From Hypholoma sublateritium FD-334 SS-4 (taxonomy: Eukaryota > Basidiomycota > Agaricomycetes > Agaricales > Strophariaceae), in the NCBI GenBank assembly GCA_000827495.1, contig KN817619.1, positions 84,099 through 148,098 on the forward strand: a stretch of 64,000 nucleotides of DNA, given 5' to 3'. Shown in pieces: positions 1 through 11,600 of this stretch (position 1 is its first letter; every line of letters begins with the position of its first letter). The position numbers and the translations under genes are program-made. The notes below the pieces were generated by a model. That model worked only from the letters and a program-made list of their open reading frames with translations, was not told the origin of the DNA and searched no databases.

Positions 1-403
1 TGGGGACGGCGAGGCGGACGGGGATGGCGAGGCGGACGCGGACGCGGAGGGCGAGTGGGTTGATGATGAAGGTGTGGGTGGTCCGAGGCGCGGGCTCGCG
101 GAGCTTGACTCCCCTTCTGGACGGTGCGCTCGTCCTTCTATTCTCGCGCAAAAACTAACATAAAACGCGTATAGCACGCACTTCGTGCACACCTCCCTCA
201 CACACCTCTTCCGCACGACCTACGCGCCCGCCGACGCGCTGCGCGTCTCAGCGCTGCTCGCGTACCTCAACGCGGCGATGCCGCCGGACAAGCACGAGGA
301 GTTCGACACCGCCGAGGTCGCGCGCGCGGTCGGCGCCCTCGCGGGGCGCGGGCGCGTGGTGTTTGAGGGGGATGTGATGCGCGTTGTTGGGCGGGGGACG
401 TAG
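1..403 (+). CDS. 3' end of a gene, possibly the MCM3 replicative helicase subunit
   Basis: Partial; the 5' part lies outside the window. Two exons, 1-123 and 175-403, join across a 51-nt intron (GTGCGC...ATAG) with the frame kept. The first exon is an acidic Asp/Glu/Gly-rich linker. The second encodes a compact helical tail, beginning RTHFVHTSLTHLFRTT and ending in a strand-like GRVVFEGDVMRVV followed by a stop. An acidic linker followed by a small winged-helix-like end resembles the C-terminus of Mcm3, a subunit of the MCM2-7 replicative helicase. This is a family impression only; another gene with a similar tail is possible. That the segment is coding is much surer than its identity. Confidence 0.5.
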
Positions 404-2650
404 GAGGTGTGTGGGTGCGCAGGCGCGCGGTGTGCTATACTGCGTCTATGCTCATCGTCGTCTTCGCAGCTGCTCGCTCAGCGCGCAGGCGCCGCGCCCG
501 CGCCCACGCCGGGTCACCGCGCCTCATTCGCATCCGTATGTCACCCCCCCGCACTCCCACTCCATTTTCTTGGCTTCCTCCGTTTCCGACATACCCAAAA
601 CGCACCCACGCCATACACGCACGCACGCCGCCTCGGCGCAGCCGCTACTCGCGTCCGACGCCTTCCTCCCACCCGTACGTATGTCTTCTCTTCTCTCTTC
701 TGTCTTCTGTCTTCTCCGCTGTCGTATGTCACGCCATGCTATTCGCGGACGTCCCGCCGGTCTCCGTGCGTATATATAGCGCTTACCTCACCCCACCCCA
801 CCTCGCCGCTGTTTGTTTTGTTTTTCTTTCTTGGACGCTCCTCATGTGTATGTTATGTTATGCTATGTCGCCGCCACCCCGGTCCGTCTGCTATCGCTGT
901 TGTACTCACCCGCACACCCCCCATGCCACCCCCATCCATCCATCGATTCACGTTTTGTTTCTGTTGTCTTGTGCTATCTACGATTCTGATGTTTTACGCC
1001 ATGTTTTGTGCTCGCTATCTGCACCGCTTTCTTGGATCGTCTGTTTTTTTGCATCGATATATACGTATACATACATACATACATATGTATCCCCCGATAA
1101 TGACATAACGTACTAGAATGCGTCGGTGATGTCCTCCTCACCTCCCGTTTGTTTGTTTTTCGGACGCACCGAGCGCCGCTACACCCTGGTCCTCCTCGCT
1201 CGCATCATGTTTTACATACCATACCCCCCGTCCACGCTGTTATGTTCTCTCGAATCGTATGTTTTCTTGCACGCATGTAATCTCCGATAATGTCATAACG
1301 TGCTAGAACCCGACGGCGAGGTCCGCGCCAGCCGCTCGGGGCGTGATGCACCCTATACGTACGCCCGCCACCACCACCCATCCATGCATTCACGCGCTCT
1401 TGTTTTGCGCATACATATGTACCCCCGGAAATGACATAACGTCCTCATACGCCCCGTCTGCTTGTTCTCTCTGACGCACCGAGCGCCAAATGCTATCTCG
1501 CGCCGCCCACCCCGGTCCTCCTTCTCGCTCGCATCAGCCCATTCACGGTGCTATGCTATGTTGTATGCTGCTATGTTGTATGCTGCCCCACTTTCTTGAT
1601 CAGACCGTCTGTTTTGTTGCAAGCCTCCGCGCACCAGCACGCATCCGTACCGGTCCATGTCGTCTCCGATTATGACATAACGTGCTAGAACGCCCCGGCG
1701 GGGTCCGCGCCAGCCGCCCGGGGCGCATGCGCCCTCTACGCCCTAACCCACGCCCTCGTATGGTGTCGTATCTACTTATGTGTATCTGCGCCCGCCTACC
1801 GGCGTGGCGCAGCGAACGCGAACGCGAACACGGGCGCGAAAATGGCCTTTGTTGGGGTGCGAATATCCGCGACACCGCACGCAGGTGCGCCCGAGCTGGA
1901 ACGGGCAGTTCTGCGCCGCACGAGTGGGCGCTTCGCCGACATACATGCGCCGACAGCTGCTGATCGCCGCGCGTATGTTTCCGGCGCTCGTCCTATTTCT
2001 GTTTATCTTGTCATATGTGCCCGGACAGCTCCGCCGCCGGCGGGCGCACCGCTGGGTGGGTTAGTGGGCGCGCGGGCGCCGACTCGGACTGAATTGCTAG
2101 TGCCGGCAGTGTCACGCCCGTTATACTTAGCACGGCTGCGCTAAGTATGTCTGTGCGGAATGGATTCTCGCACGCCTAGGCAAAATCTGGTGGAGCGCGT
2201 TGGAGGTGGCGCGCGATTACCGCATAGTCGTGCTCTAGCTAGTTAGCAGGCGTCTAGCGTGCGAATGCGTGATGGAATGGACGGCGGCGGCGCGCGAGTG
2301 CGCGCGCTGTGTGGTGTGCACCAGGATATCGGATACATCCCAGCTCAGACACGCCGCGTCGTCCGTGCGTCTCTGACCGAGTGGGCCGTCATATCCCAGC
2401 GCAGACACTCCGCACCGCGCGTCTTCTGCCTTGTCCGGTACATACAGCCGGCTATGCGCACCCAGACCCGCGCGCGATCCTGATCCCACTGCCTTTCGCC
2501 GAATGCACGATGACGGAACGAGAGGCGCGAAGTCGGCTTTCCACGTACATATGCGCTGCGTGCGTGCGTGCGTGCGTGCGTGTGTCACACGGACGCCGGT
2601 ATGTTTCCACGTCGGCTTAGCTAGCGCGGCCGGACGTCATCGCGCGCAGA
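404..2650. other. GC-rich gene-poor stretch downstream of the first gene
   Basis: The many overlapping frames here are low in complexity, rich in Arg, Ser and Pro, and lack recognisable domains or a consistent splice pattern, so no gene is called. The first part is pyrimidine-rich with CATA/CATC microsatellite-like runs near 1065-1090. A degenerate repeat occupies roughly 905-1760 and is listed separately. A short direct repeat (ATCCCAGCNCAGACAC) occurs near 2337 and 2393. Confidence 0.5.
905..1760. repeat. Degenerate tandem repeat with a recurring ATGACATAACG core
   Basis: A core reading close to CCGATAATGACATAACGT recurs near 1095, 1282, 1427 and 1664. Around it other blocks recur in the same order: GACGCACCGAGCGCC (near 1163 and 1473), GGTCCTCCT followed by CTCGCTCGCATCA (1190 and 1515), and GGTCCGCGCCAGCCG (1320 and 1694). 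The spacing gives a period of about 330-380 bp with at least two recognisable copies and a partial one upstream. It does not look coding. Confidence 0.6.
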
Positions 2651-5040
2651 AGTCAGTCAGAGTGACCTGTATAAGCTTCGGCGCGGACATGACACGGCGC
2701 AGTGCCCAGCGAAGCCCGGCGTCGAGGCTCCATTGCCTGCGCTAGGTGTTTTGGGGCAAAGGCAATGGTTTAACGCGGCGACGGAACTCGACAGAAGACA
2801 GATAGGCCGTGCGCAGTCGCCACTTTTACATGCGCTTGTCGGATATGACCAACATGGGCGGCTGGAATGCGCGATGGGGCGGCTCGAAGGGCCCGTGTGT
2901 GTTAATGAGGCTATGACTCTTGCACTGTGTTTCTGGCGTGGGCGGCGATCGACTGGTCCGAAATGCGCACTCATTGGGCTCGCGATCTGGAGATAGACTA
3001 TGTGTTCATTGCGCAGTGGTTTGTATTACTATTATTAAATCCAAGAAGAATACATAGCGGCGTGAGCGATCCCGTGCGTAACAGGCGATGTCGAGGAGTA
3101 TTCTGGAGCTATTTCTATTTTTAGACATCGCTCCAACTGTTTGAAATTTTGAGTGGTGTGCTGCCTTGCGTTACTCTATATGAGCGGCGTAATACATAAA
3201 CGTAGTCACAGAATATCCTCTGCTCCGCACTATTACTCTCCTTCGAAATGTCTGTCGGACCATTACTTAAGCTCTGCCTTAAAATTGAACAATGAAGTGT
3301 TCCAAATCACAGTGTGGATCGGTATCATACATACTTCCCCTCGTAACGGTGTCCCGAATTCCATTCTATGCGCCCCCTGTCCTTTTTCAGCATTGGGTGA
3401 CACCAACCGCGCAGCAAGTCGGGGTATCCATATGGACCGACTCCGGCTGTCCAGAAGTGCATCTCGTTGCCTTATGTGGGCGCCAAGGCGTGGCTAAAAA
3501 TAGACGCTGGTGCTGTGTCGCCGTCGTAAAAATATTCCTCGTCCGCAGCCATCTTATCGACTTCCTGATATCCTTCCGCACATAACGACTCTATAACGAC
3601 CCATTGGATATTGCGCGCCCTGCGTGAGGCTATGTATGCAACCGATGTACGCGGCTTCCATTTTCTGAACCTGTTCGTCGCCGATTCGTGTTAATCAATA
3701 CTTCCTGACTGCCAGTAGAACCTTCTAATTATTTTGGGTAATGGAAATGTAACTGTCGTATACAGGGGTACGCTGATTTAATGGAAGATGTGAGTTCCAC
3801 GCAACACAAAATACAAGGAACTCTTCGGTCATCCGCATTGAACTCTGATTAACCGTAGCTCTGTATCCGAACGTAGTTGGTAGCTCGATGACTTAAATTT
3901 GCAACAATTACAACAAGCCCGCCCAAGTAGGACGCCTTCGATATTGTATGACATTGTGCATACCTATGCGTAATCCTCAATCATACGGGGTTCATCTCGG
4001 ACACGCCCCCTGCACACCTGCTTCGCAGCAGAAGCACGATCTCCAGAAAGGACGCCCGATCCCATCAGCAGCGCGCTGGGTGCGCAGAGGCACATACACA
4101 TACACATACGTACCACTCTATCTGGCCCGGCGATGCATCGCGGGTGCCATGTTGTGATATGCAAGCATTCGCGACAGATACACGTCCGTTCGCGGCTCAT
4201 TTCGCGGCGCTGCGCTGAGCTCCGCGGAGGGGAGGCGCCCGCGCGCGGAGATGACCCCCCGGGTTCTGGAACGGTTCGGTGCGCCTGACACTGTCAGGAA
4301 ATCTGTCACAGGAAGAGTGTGGCTGCATCAGCGATTCGTTTTCTTGTTCCAGACGAGATGCCATATGCAGTGGGCATCCGCCATCGCGCGTATGTCCTGT
4401 AGACGTATTAGTCTCTGTGTAAGTCAGGCGATGCACTGCGTCAGGGGTAGCAAGGGGGCTCACAGCTGCGTCGGACAGCCGTGTTCCATCGTCCGCCGCT
4501 GATATTCCATGGTCGTTTATGTAACCTTCAGTGTCTCAGCGTTTGACTTTGAGATAAGGAATTGCACACGTCCAAAGGTTAGAAGCAATGTTGTCCTGAT
4601 AAGATGTTAATTGAATTTACTTCATCACGGCGGCGTCTAGAGAGTTACGACAAACATGCCTCACACGTGAACCAAGGGCCGAGGAACAGCGAGACCCACA
4701 TGATGCCATCTGTCCCTCTCCGCAGCGCAGCGCTATGCCTACGCCACAGCCCTACGGGTGAAAATGGGCAGAGTAGTGAGTAAGCTGAGCAAAATAATGG
4801 GTCGTCATGTCCTGGTCATTCGCCGTGACGCTCAGCTGACAGGAGCGGCAGCGCAAGCCGATGTCCAGGGCCAGGGGAATATGCTGTTTACATGGGATCC
4901 ATCACGGCAGTGGAGGCAGCGCTTCACACACGCGGGCCTACGCGAGGCGGATATAGAACTGGCAATTCAGAGAATCGCGAGGAGGGGCGCATTCAAATCA
5001 AAATAACATGGTCTAATTTCGTCAAGAGGAATAACATACG
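2651..5040. other. Intergenic; no gene recognised
   Basis: GC content falls from about 2.9 kb onward. The open frames are short and mutually inconsistent, with no family motif. The longest plus-strand frame near 4758-5006 encodes about 82 residues that I do not recognise. Confidence 0.4.
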
Positions 5041-5044
5041 AGTC

Positions 5045-5300
5045 AAGTCGCATACGGCGCTGAGAATATGATATTCACCGCGTGGAACGTTCGGTTCGAC
5101 CAATACCACGCAGCGGAGATATCTTGGGGCTTGATATAGAGTTTATCCACAGAAATATATCGCCAGAGATCGACGTTGTTGTCCGATTGCGAAAACCTTC
5201 CCATATCCACCTTCAGCAAAGATATCTTCCGGCCGTTCAAATGGTTCGGTCGCAGAGTCGTGGCATTCAAAATCGAGGCAACGTGTTCTAATTGGTTCGG
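5045..5300 (-). pseudogene. Decayed copy of the last exon and 3' flank of the adjacent GLTP gene
   Basis: This stretch matches 5335-5545 with a shift of about 290 bp. Shared blocks include GGCGCTGAGAATA, AGAAATATATCGCCAGAGA and TTCCCAT followed by CCGCCTTCAGC or CCACCTTCAGC. On the minus strand it encodes EDIFAEGGYGKVF, the family-typical GLTP tail, whereas the functional-looking gene ends LAEGGHGKV. No upstream GLTP exons are visible here, so it is a terminal-exon remnant from a partial tandem duplication. Confidence 0.65.
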
Positions 5301-5480
5301 GAGGGTTAACATACGAATAAAATTGCATACGATCCGTACACGGCGCTGAGAATACGGTGTTCACCGTGTGGAGCAATATGTGCCACCAATGACATGAAGC
5401 GGTGATATCTGGGAGTTTGAAATAGAATATATCACCAGAAATATATCGCCAGAGACAGAGGTCGTCTTCGGATCGTGTCC

Positions 5481-6369
5481 TCAGACTTTCCCATGGCCGC
5501 CTTCAGCGAGGAAGGTCCTCAGACGGTCGACAATACGGTCCAGACCTTCCAGCCACCGCGCAAGCTCTGCGTCGAGTTTGTCATGCGCGCCCCCTTGAGA
5601 TATACGGGCGTAGAAATCCGTGCGCCGCGGGACGGCATGCAGAGCTACCTAAAAACACAGATCAACAATGCGAGACACCGACCACGTCGTCGATGGAGCT
5701 CACCGATACCACCGAGCGGATGACAAAGTTGTGGTGATGTCGCAGCACCTCGTCGTACGAGCGCTTGAAGCATATGTTCAGCTCCGACTGCGAGTCCCGC
5801 TGCATGTTCTGCAGCGCGCGGCAGGTGAACATGAGGCCCCTGAAGTGATGCAAGTCAGTCTACCGGTGAGCATGGAGGTGGACGGCATGTACCTAACGAG
5901 GCGCGTAAGGGAGGGCGTGGCGTGCTTCTCCGGCTCAGCACTCTCCGAAAGCACGAGCTCTTCCAGGGTGGCAGATTTGTCGGGCTCGGCCTCATAGCGA
6001 TGGCGAACACCCTAGGTCGGAGACAATCAATACGTGTCGCGGAAAGCGGGGCGAGACAGACGGACCGCTATGTTTCCTTTGATATCCGACTGTACGAAAC
6101 CGAACACAGAGCCTGATCCGAGCAGATCTAGTCAAGTTCAAATGGCGAACGTCCTGGCAGGTGAGCGTCCATTAACCCCAGTCGGGCGGAGGCATCCTCA
6201 CCGAACATCTGGAGCAGCCCATCTGATGCCTCGAGGAATGGCTCTGTCGCCACACCTTGTTCGGTCAGCGGTACATCTGCGAAAGACTGCAGACAGATAA
6301 TGAACAACCCTGCCATAACGAGCTCCTGCACAATACACGCACTTTTACAGTCTCGAAGTAGGGTGCCAT
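5481..6369 (-). CDS. Glycolipid transfer protein (GLTP) domain protein
   Basis: Predicted 198 aa from six exons: 6343-6369, 6202-6286, 6066-6127, 5893-6011, 5704-5839 and 5481-5648. The family binds glycosphingolipids in one hydrophobic pocket and moves them between membranes in the cytosol. Visible hallmarks are the N-terminal MAPYFETVKSFADVPL, an FLEASDGL helix, VQSDIKGNIA, YEAEPDKSATLEELV, RGLMFTCRALQ, the SYDEVLRHHHNFVIR helix and the end AEGGHGK. Length equals that of the family. Oddities: of the glycolipid-headgroup residues known from human GLTP, Asp52 and Asn56 are present, but the lysine position reads Gly59 and the tryptophan position reads Arg95. The third intron uses a poor donor (GTCCGT). 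Either ligand specificity differs or the gene is relaxing. Confidence 0.85.
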
Positions 6370-8642
6370 GTCGTTGTTACGAAGAGAAAGTGGTTCTGAA
6401 ACAGCGCCGAGGACGAACAACACGTTCCCGCCATGAGCCGCGTCTAAATGGGCTGCGTCGCCGAGGCGTGAGTGGGGTGCGGAACGAGGTGTGTGGCTGT
6501 GCCAGGATCATCGTATGTTGTCGATAGTCGGCGTAACCAAGTAAGAGCAAGCAAGGATATACATCCGCCCAAGCGCCGAGTCGTAAACTATTAATAGACT
6601 ACTACCATCCTCTCGATACTGAGTTCATGGTCGGCGGTTTTCCCCAGATTGCCTCAGAGAATATATACGACATGAATCGTATATCGTAGGTAGTCAGATA
6701 CACTCAGTAGAGAATATTAACTGCTTGTTTCCACCCGCTACTTGATTTCTCAACGGAGAGTTCGGTTTAGATTTTTCAGTGTCCAAGATTCCGAAGCCGG
6801 CAACGTCCCGAAGTCTTTGTCTTCAGAGAAAATCTCACTACTATATAGAACTGCTCAATATCTGACTACGTTTTCTCTGAATTGTCGGCGAATGTACCAG
6901 GTCTTTTCGTCTTGATTGTCTCCTTCCTTGCTCCTTACAGGATGCAAACGTCGGCATCAACCCTTGATAGCTATTGGAAACGAATTCAGTGAATCGTCCC
7001 ATGGTTCGTCTTATCTACTGATACTGAGTATGTATTGCAAGATTACAAGAGCAGGCTGACTCTCAGAGGCATAGAGTTGGGTGGCACAGATATTAGAGTT
7101 CTTGGCGTGATTGATCGGATTTCGCAGCCGACCGTCAAAAACGACCTAAAGGCGTTAACGGCGCTAAAAGTTCCCGCAGTCTCTTCTACTGATTATCTAG
7201 TGTGAGTAATCAGATAACTGGCCCCACTAATCATCGTTAGGCTTGCAACTCCGTGCAACTTCAAATGAAACTTGAATATACATGCATCGACTCTTACTGG
7301 GAAGTGTCGACGTTCCAAAGGTAGCTTTTGAAGCCTAAAAGGCTCTTGAAGCTGCAAAACTCCAGCTGATCATCTTCGAAATCAACCTACAAAGTCATCA
7401 GGCACTCGTTTCATCCCTGGACGCGAACAGGAGCGAACCTTGAATATAAATTGGTAGCGATGCTGACATGCATGCGTGTGTTTTTACCGACTTCGGTAAT
7501 GGCCAACATACAAGACGAAAGCACATAGCGCCTCGATAAGGCCACCAAAGTTTGTGAAAGGCGGCGAGGAAAGGCCGCAAGAAATGGTTATAAGCTGTTA
7601 ATAACATTTTCCGGGATCTCCGTAAAGTTTACGACATCGAGTGAAGATTTGCTTCGTTAAAAGATCCTTGACTATGGTCGGTACCGTGATAAATTGAAGC
7701 TGCTGCGGAGAAGGCCCCGAATAGATACGCGGGCTCAGCCGCTCCGATATGGGGTAGAGTACATGTACCCATATCGACATGTTCGCACATAAAGCAGTCC
7801 TTTTCGAGTTCACATGATATCATTAGAGTACTACAAACATAATCACAACATAGCTTTTGTGTCAGCCTAGAGTTCATGTTCTCCATTCGCAACGGTAGAG
7901 GCCCTTTAGTTACAAAGAAATGTTTCCATGGTGTCACCTCCGCAGTAAGTGGGACATACATTTCCCTAAACCTGTGCTGATATTTGCGAACGAGGGTTCT
8001 TCCCACAGTTGAGGAACCAAGAGCCGGTTACCAGTGTAGCCAGAGATGGCTAGAGGGTTATCAGATGGTCTGAGGCTCACCTGATACTAGATAGCTTCTT
8101 CAGAGATGATGAGCTGAAAATCAGGGAATTACTTTGGCACGCTTCAGATACGAAGCTGAGCAGTCCCAAGTCTAACAAATATTTCAGGCGCTATCCTTGA
8201 TTTTCGGGCAAGCTGTAGGTCCCACTGTAAGCATTGGGATTCCGGCAGGATATTATTATTTAGGGCGTGCCGCAGGCCACGTGGTGCTGGTGATCGCCGA
8301 TTTGGAATTGTTTATTATCGCGGCCCCCTGTGCAACATACGAATTGCTTGGCATTCTCCTGCAGAACGGTATTTTCTCGTCTTTCTTTTTTTTTGCGCAA
8401 GCATCCTGGCACTAGATGAGGAAGGACAGGGACACGAGTCTGATGCAGGCTGCGGGCGTCATTGGATCGCTGGATGAAAGTGACATGGGAATTGCATGGG
8501 AATGTATATTTGGCGGGGAGGTCAGTTTGTGGACTTATTTTCCCATCAGCTGGCGTTCGGGGAGCGGAAGCAAGCTGAGCGAAATAAGAAGCGGAACCGG
8601 TGTTTGGTCTTTCTCGCTCAACATCCCAGATCGCCATATTCG
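6370..8642. other. Intergenic between the GLTP gene and the Zn2Cys6 regulator
   Basis: About 2.3 kb, AT-richer than its flanks. Open frames (for example minus 7629-8006 and plus 8197-8415) carry no motif that I recognise and do not chain through plausible splice sites. The last few hundred bases should contain the promoter of the regulator; no clear TATA box was identified. Confidence 0.4.
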
Positions 8643-11600
8643 ATGCCCGCAGAACCCACCAAGGCAAAACTCAAACGTCGCACGAGCAGAAAGGATTTGG
8701 AAGAGTACCGCTATGACGGTGCTCATGGTCGTGAGCTGGAACTGAAGAGGAACAGAGGTGCGTGTTCCAGCCGCGCCGACCGACGGCCGCTGACGTTCCC
8801 TTCCCACTATACTTCCTCCAGGAGAGGTGCGTGCGCCCCGGATTCAGTCTAACTGTTAGCGGTGCTCATTGAAGGATTGGCACGCTTCTCAGGTCAGCTG
8901 TGCCGAGTGTCGTAGGTATGCGATCATCGCACTTGTCTATGCGGATACTCATTCGAACGAAGGTTGAAGATAAAGTGCGACAAGCAGATACCTTGCCAGT
9001 CGTGTCAGGTATGTCTCACCGCTCGTGTATGCGTTGTCTTGGCCGTGCTTGACAGACGCCCAGAGGAGAGGATGCGCGGCGCTGTGCCCCAATGGTGAGT
9101 GCTAAGTACGCCGACGTTTTGCCGAGTGGCCATTTACACCCTCCCAGGAAGCCTCGCCACCGGACAAGGCACACGGTAACATACCATCCTACTACCCTAT
9201 GCACGTCGGTAGTCTCACTCACTCCCCAAGGTTTGTCCTCGCCGCGACCGAGCACCTGCACCGTAGGATCGCCAACCTCAGCGGCCGCATACGGCAACTC
9301 GAAGACGCGCTCTCGGCGTTGCATGCGAAACATTCCACGGATCCACATCCCCTGCTCCACGAGGACCTCATCCACATAGCTGAGCGCGATGGCGAGATGG
9401 AAGGTACAGGTGAGGACGGTACAGGCCCACCAGCGCAGACGGCAGAGGTGTTGGATGCATTCGGGACATTGTCGATCTCAGAACATGGGATATCGAGGTT
9501 CTTTGGGCCAACAGGTGGCTCTGAGGTGCGTCGTACTTATACTCGTTCATCGACCGGCTATTGACCTGGCCGCCCGGCTCCCTCCCAGAGTTTGCTCTTG
9601 GTGCGATTTCCCCTGGTTATTTCTTCCGCAACTCCTTTAACATATTATCTCTCATAGGCCAACCTCGACTCTAGCCATGACTCCCCGGAGGACATCAGCA
9701 CCCCCGACTCGATGCAGGGCTCTAAGTCGCCTATGAACATGGGCGATATCTCCTTGTTCTCGCAGTCGTTCCCGTTCACGCCGATGGGCCAGCCGGCTGA
9801 CGTCCAGGAACTCATCGAGAGCCATCTTCCGACATATGAACGCACTATGGTACTATGTGAAACATACTTCGCCCAAGTTTCTTGGATCTTCCGTGGCCTC
9901 ACTCGGATTCAGTTAATCGACGATATGATTCCTGTAATCTACAAGCGCCAGGCAGCATTACCCGGCGAAGACTACAGCGGACCTCACGATCTTGCGCTGC
10001 TTTTCGTCATCCTTGCCATCGGGGCGCTTGTTGGAGATGAGCCCTCGAACGCGCTGGGGGAGCACTTTCATCAAGTGTCACGCGCCGCGATATCACTACA
10101 GCCAGTGCTAGAGAAACCATCGATCGTTACGATACAGGCCCTTCACCTGATGAGTATCTACAATGCCATGAGCGGGAGCGACCTGAAGAGTGAGACCAGC
10201 ATGGAAATGACATGGTCGCTCATCACTCTCGCGTCCCACCTATCACAAACTGTGAGTTCACGTCAGATAGCTGGAATGTTTTCTTATCGTGTTCTTGATG
10301 CAGATTGGCCTTCGTAAGCTTGACCATTGTTTCGCGCTATCTTGCTGAACATCTCATGATGGTTGTTTATAGATCGTGATAGTGCCCGCTGGGGCCTCTC
10401 CCCAAAGATGGTTCAACGGCGAAGAATCTTATTCTGGGACCTCTTCGTAGCAGATGTTTGGCAGGTTCGTCTCCCACCCACCTTAATACAGCGCCGATAC
10501 CTAAGCATACTTTGCAGAGTCTAAATACGGGGCGCCCTCCATCTTTTTCCTTGGCATATATTGATTGTAGCTATCCACAATACGGCGCTGATGAGGGAGG
10601 ATTTGGTACTGCCTGTAAGTTCCATTTGCTTCTATCAGTCCATCGGTCTTACACCTCCGCCTTCAGTCGAAATATGGCAGTGCCGCTTTGCTGCGGAATG
10701 CGTGGCTGATGTGACAGCCAGAACTCTGACCGCGGAGGCTCCATCATATGCGACAATAATGGACCTGGATCGCAAAGTTCGCGAATTCCCTCTGCCGGAG
10801 GGTATGGCAGCCGCGTCTTCTGACGACCTATCGGCATCCTTCCAGCGCTGCGTTCTGGATCATATCCGGGAAACGGGTATGTAGAAGTCGTCGATCCTCA
10901 GATCTTGGGGATTCACTGAAACGCGCGTAAATAGTTCTCATGTACATCCACCGAAGCTTCTTCGCCCAAGCGATCATCGAGCACCCAGTCAACCCCCTCA
11001 AGAGCATCTACGCCCCGTCGTTCCTCGCTGCATACCGCGCGTCGTCGACCATCTTGAAATCTATCCGAGAACAGTTCAATGTTTGGCCAAATACGAGTGC
11101 GCGCTTCTGGACTATGTGGACGTTCGCATTTTCAGCGGCGGTGAGAAAAATGGCCACCCTTATGTCGTTTTTGGCTAACCCAGTACCGGAAGGTCGTTTT
11201 TGGAACCGTCGTAACACGCGGGCCTCGCTCGCCCCTCGCGCAGTCTGCGATGACGGAGCTCGAGCAGGCGTGCATACTCTTCTCGAAGGCTTCTGCATAT
11301 AGCATCCGTGCGATGAAAGCTTTGGTGCGCCCCGATATTTTTATCTGTGACTTTCCACAAACTTAGCGCCGTATCAAGCCGATTCTCACTAAACTTAGTG
11401 AGAAAGCACGATACGCCCTCGCCACAGCGCAGAATGCGCCCGAGACGCCAGAAGAAGCTGGCCTTCTTTGGAACATCAAACAGGACGACAAGAGCGATGA
11501 CGAATTATCTATATTCGCGGGCCATACCAGATTTGTGTCTGCAAAGCGGGGCCCAGATATTCCCACCTCTGCCCCACCTCACTCTGCTCAGTTCGAGCCT

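Noticed and set aside
384..1116. Long overlapping plus-strand frames of 130-235 codons
   Set aside because: All three frames are open because of low-complexity pyrimidine-rich sequence. The peptides are Arg/Ser/Pro/His-rich with no domain, and the region carries the repeat described above.
7629..8006. Minus-strand 125-codon frame with several cysteines
   Set aside because: No metal-binding spacing or family similarity could be seen, and no joining exons were found.
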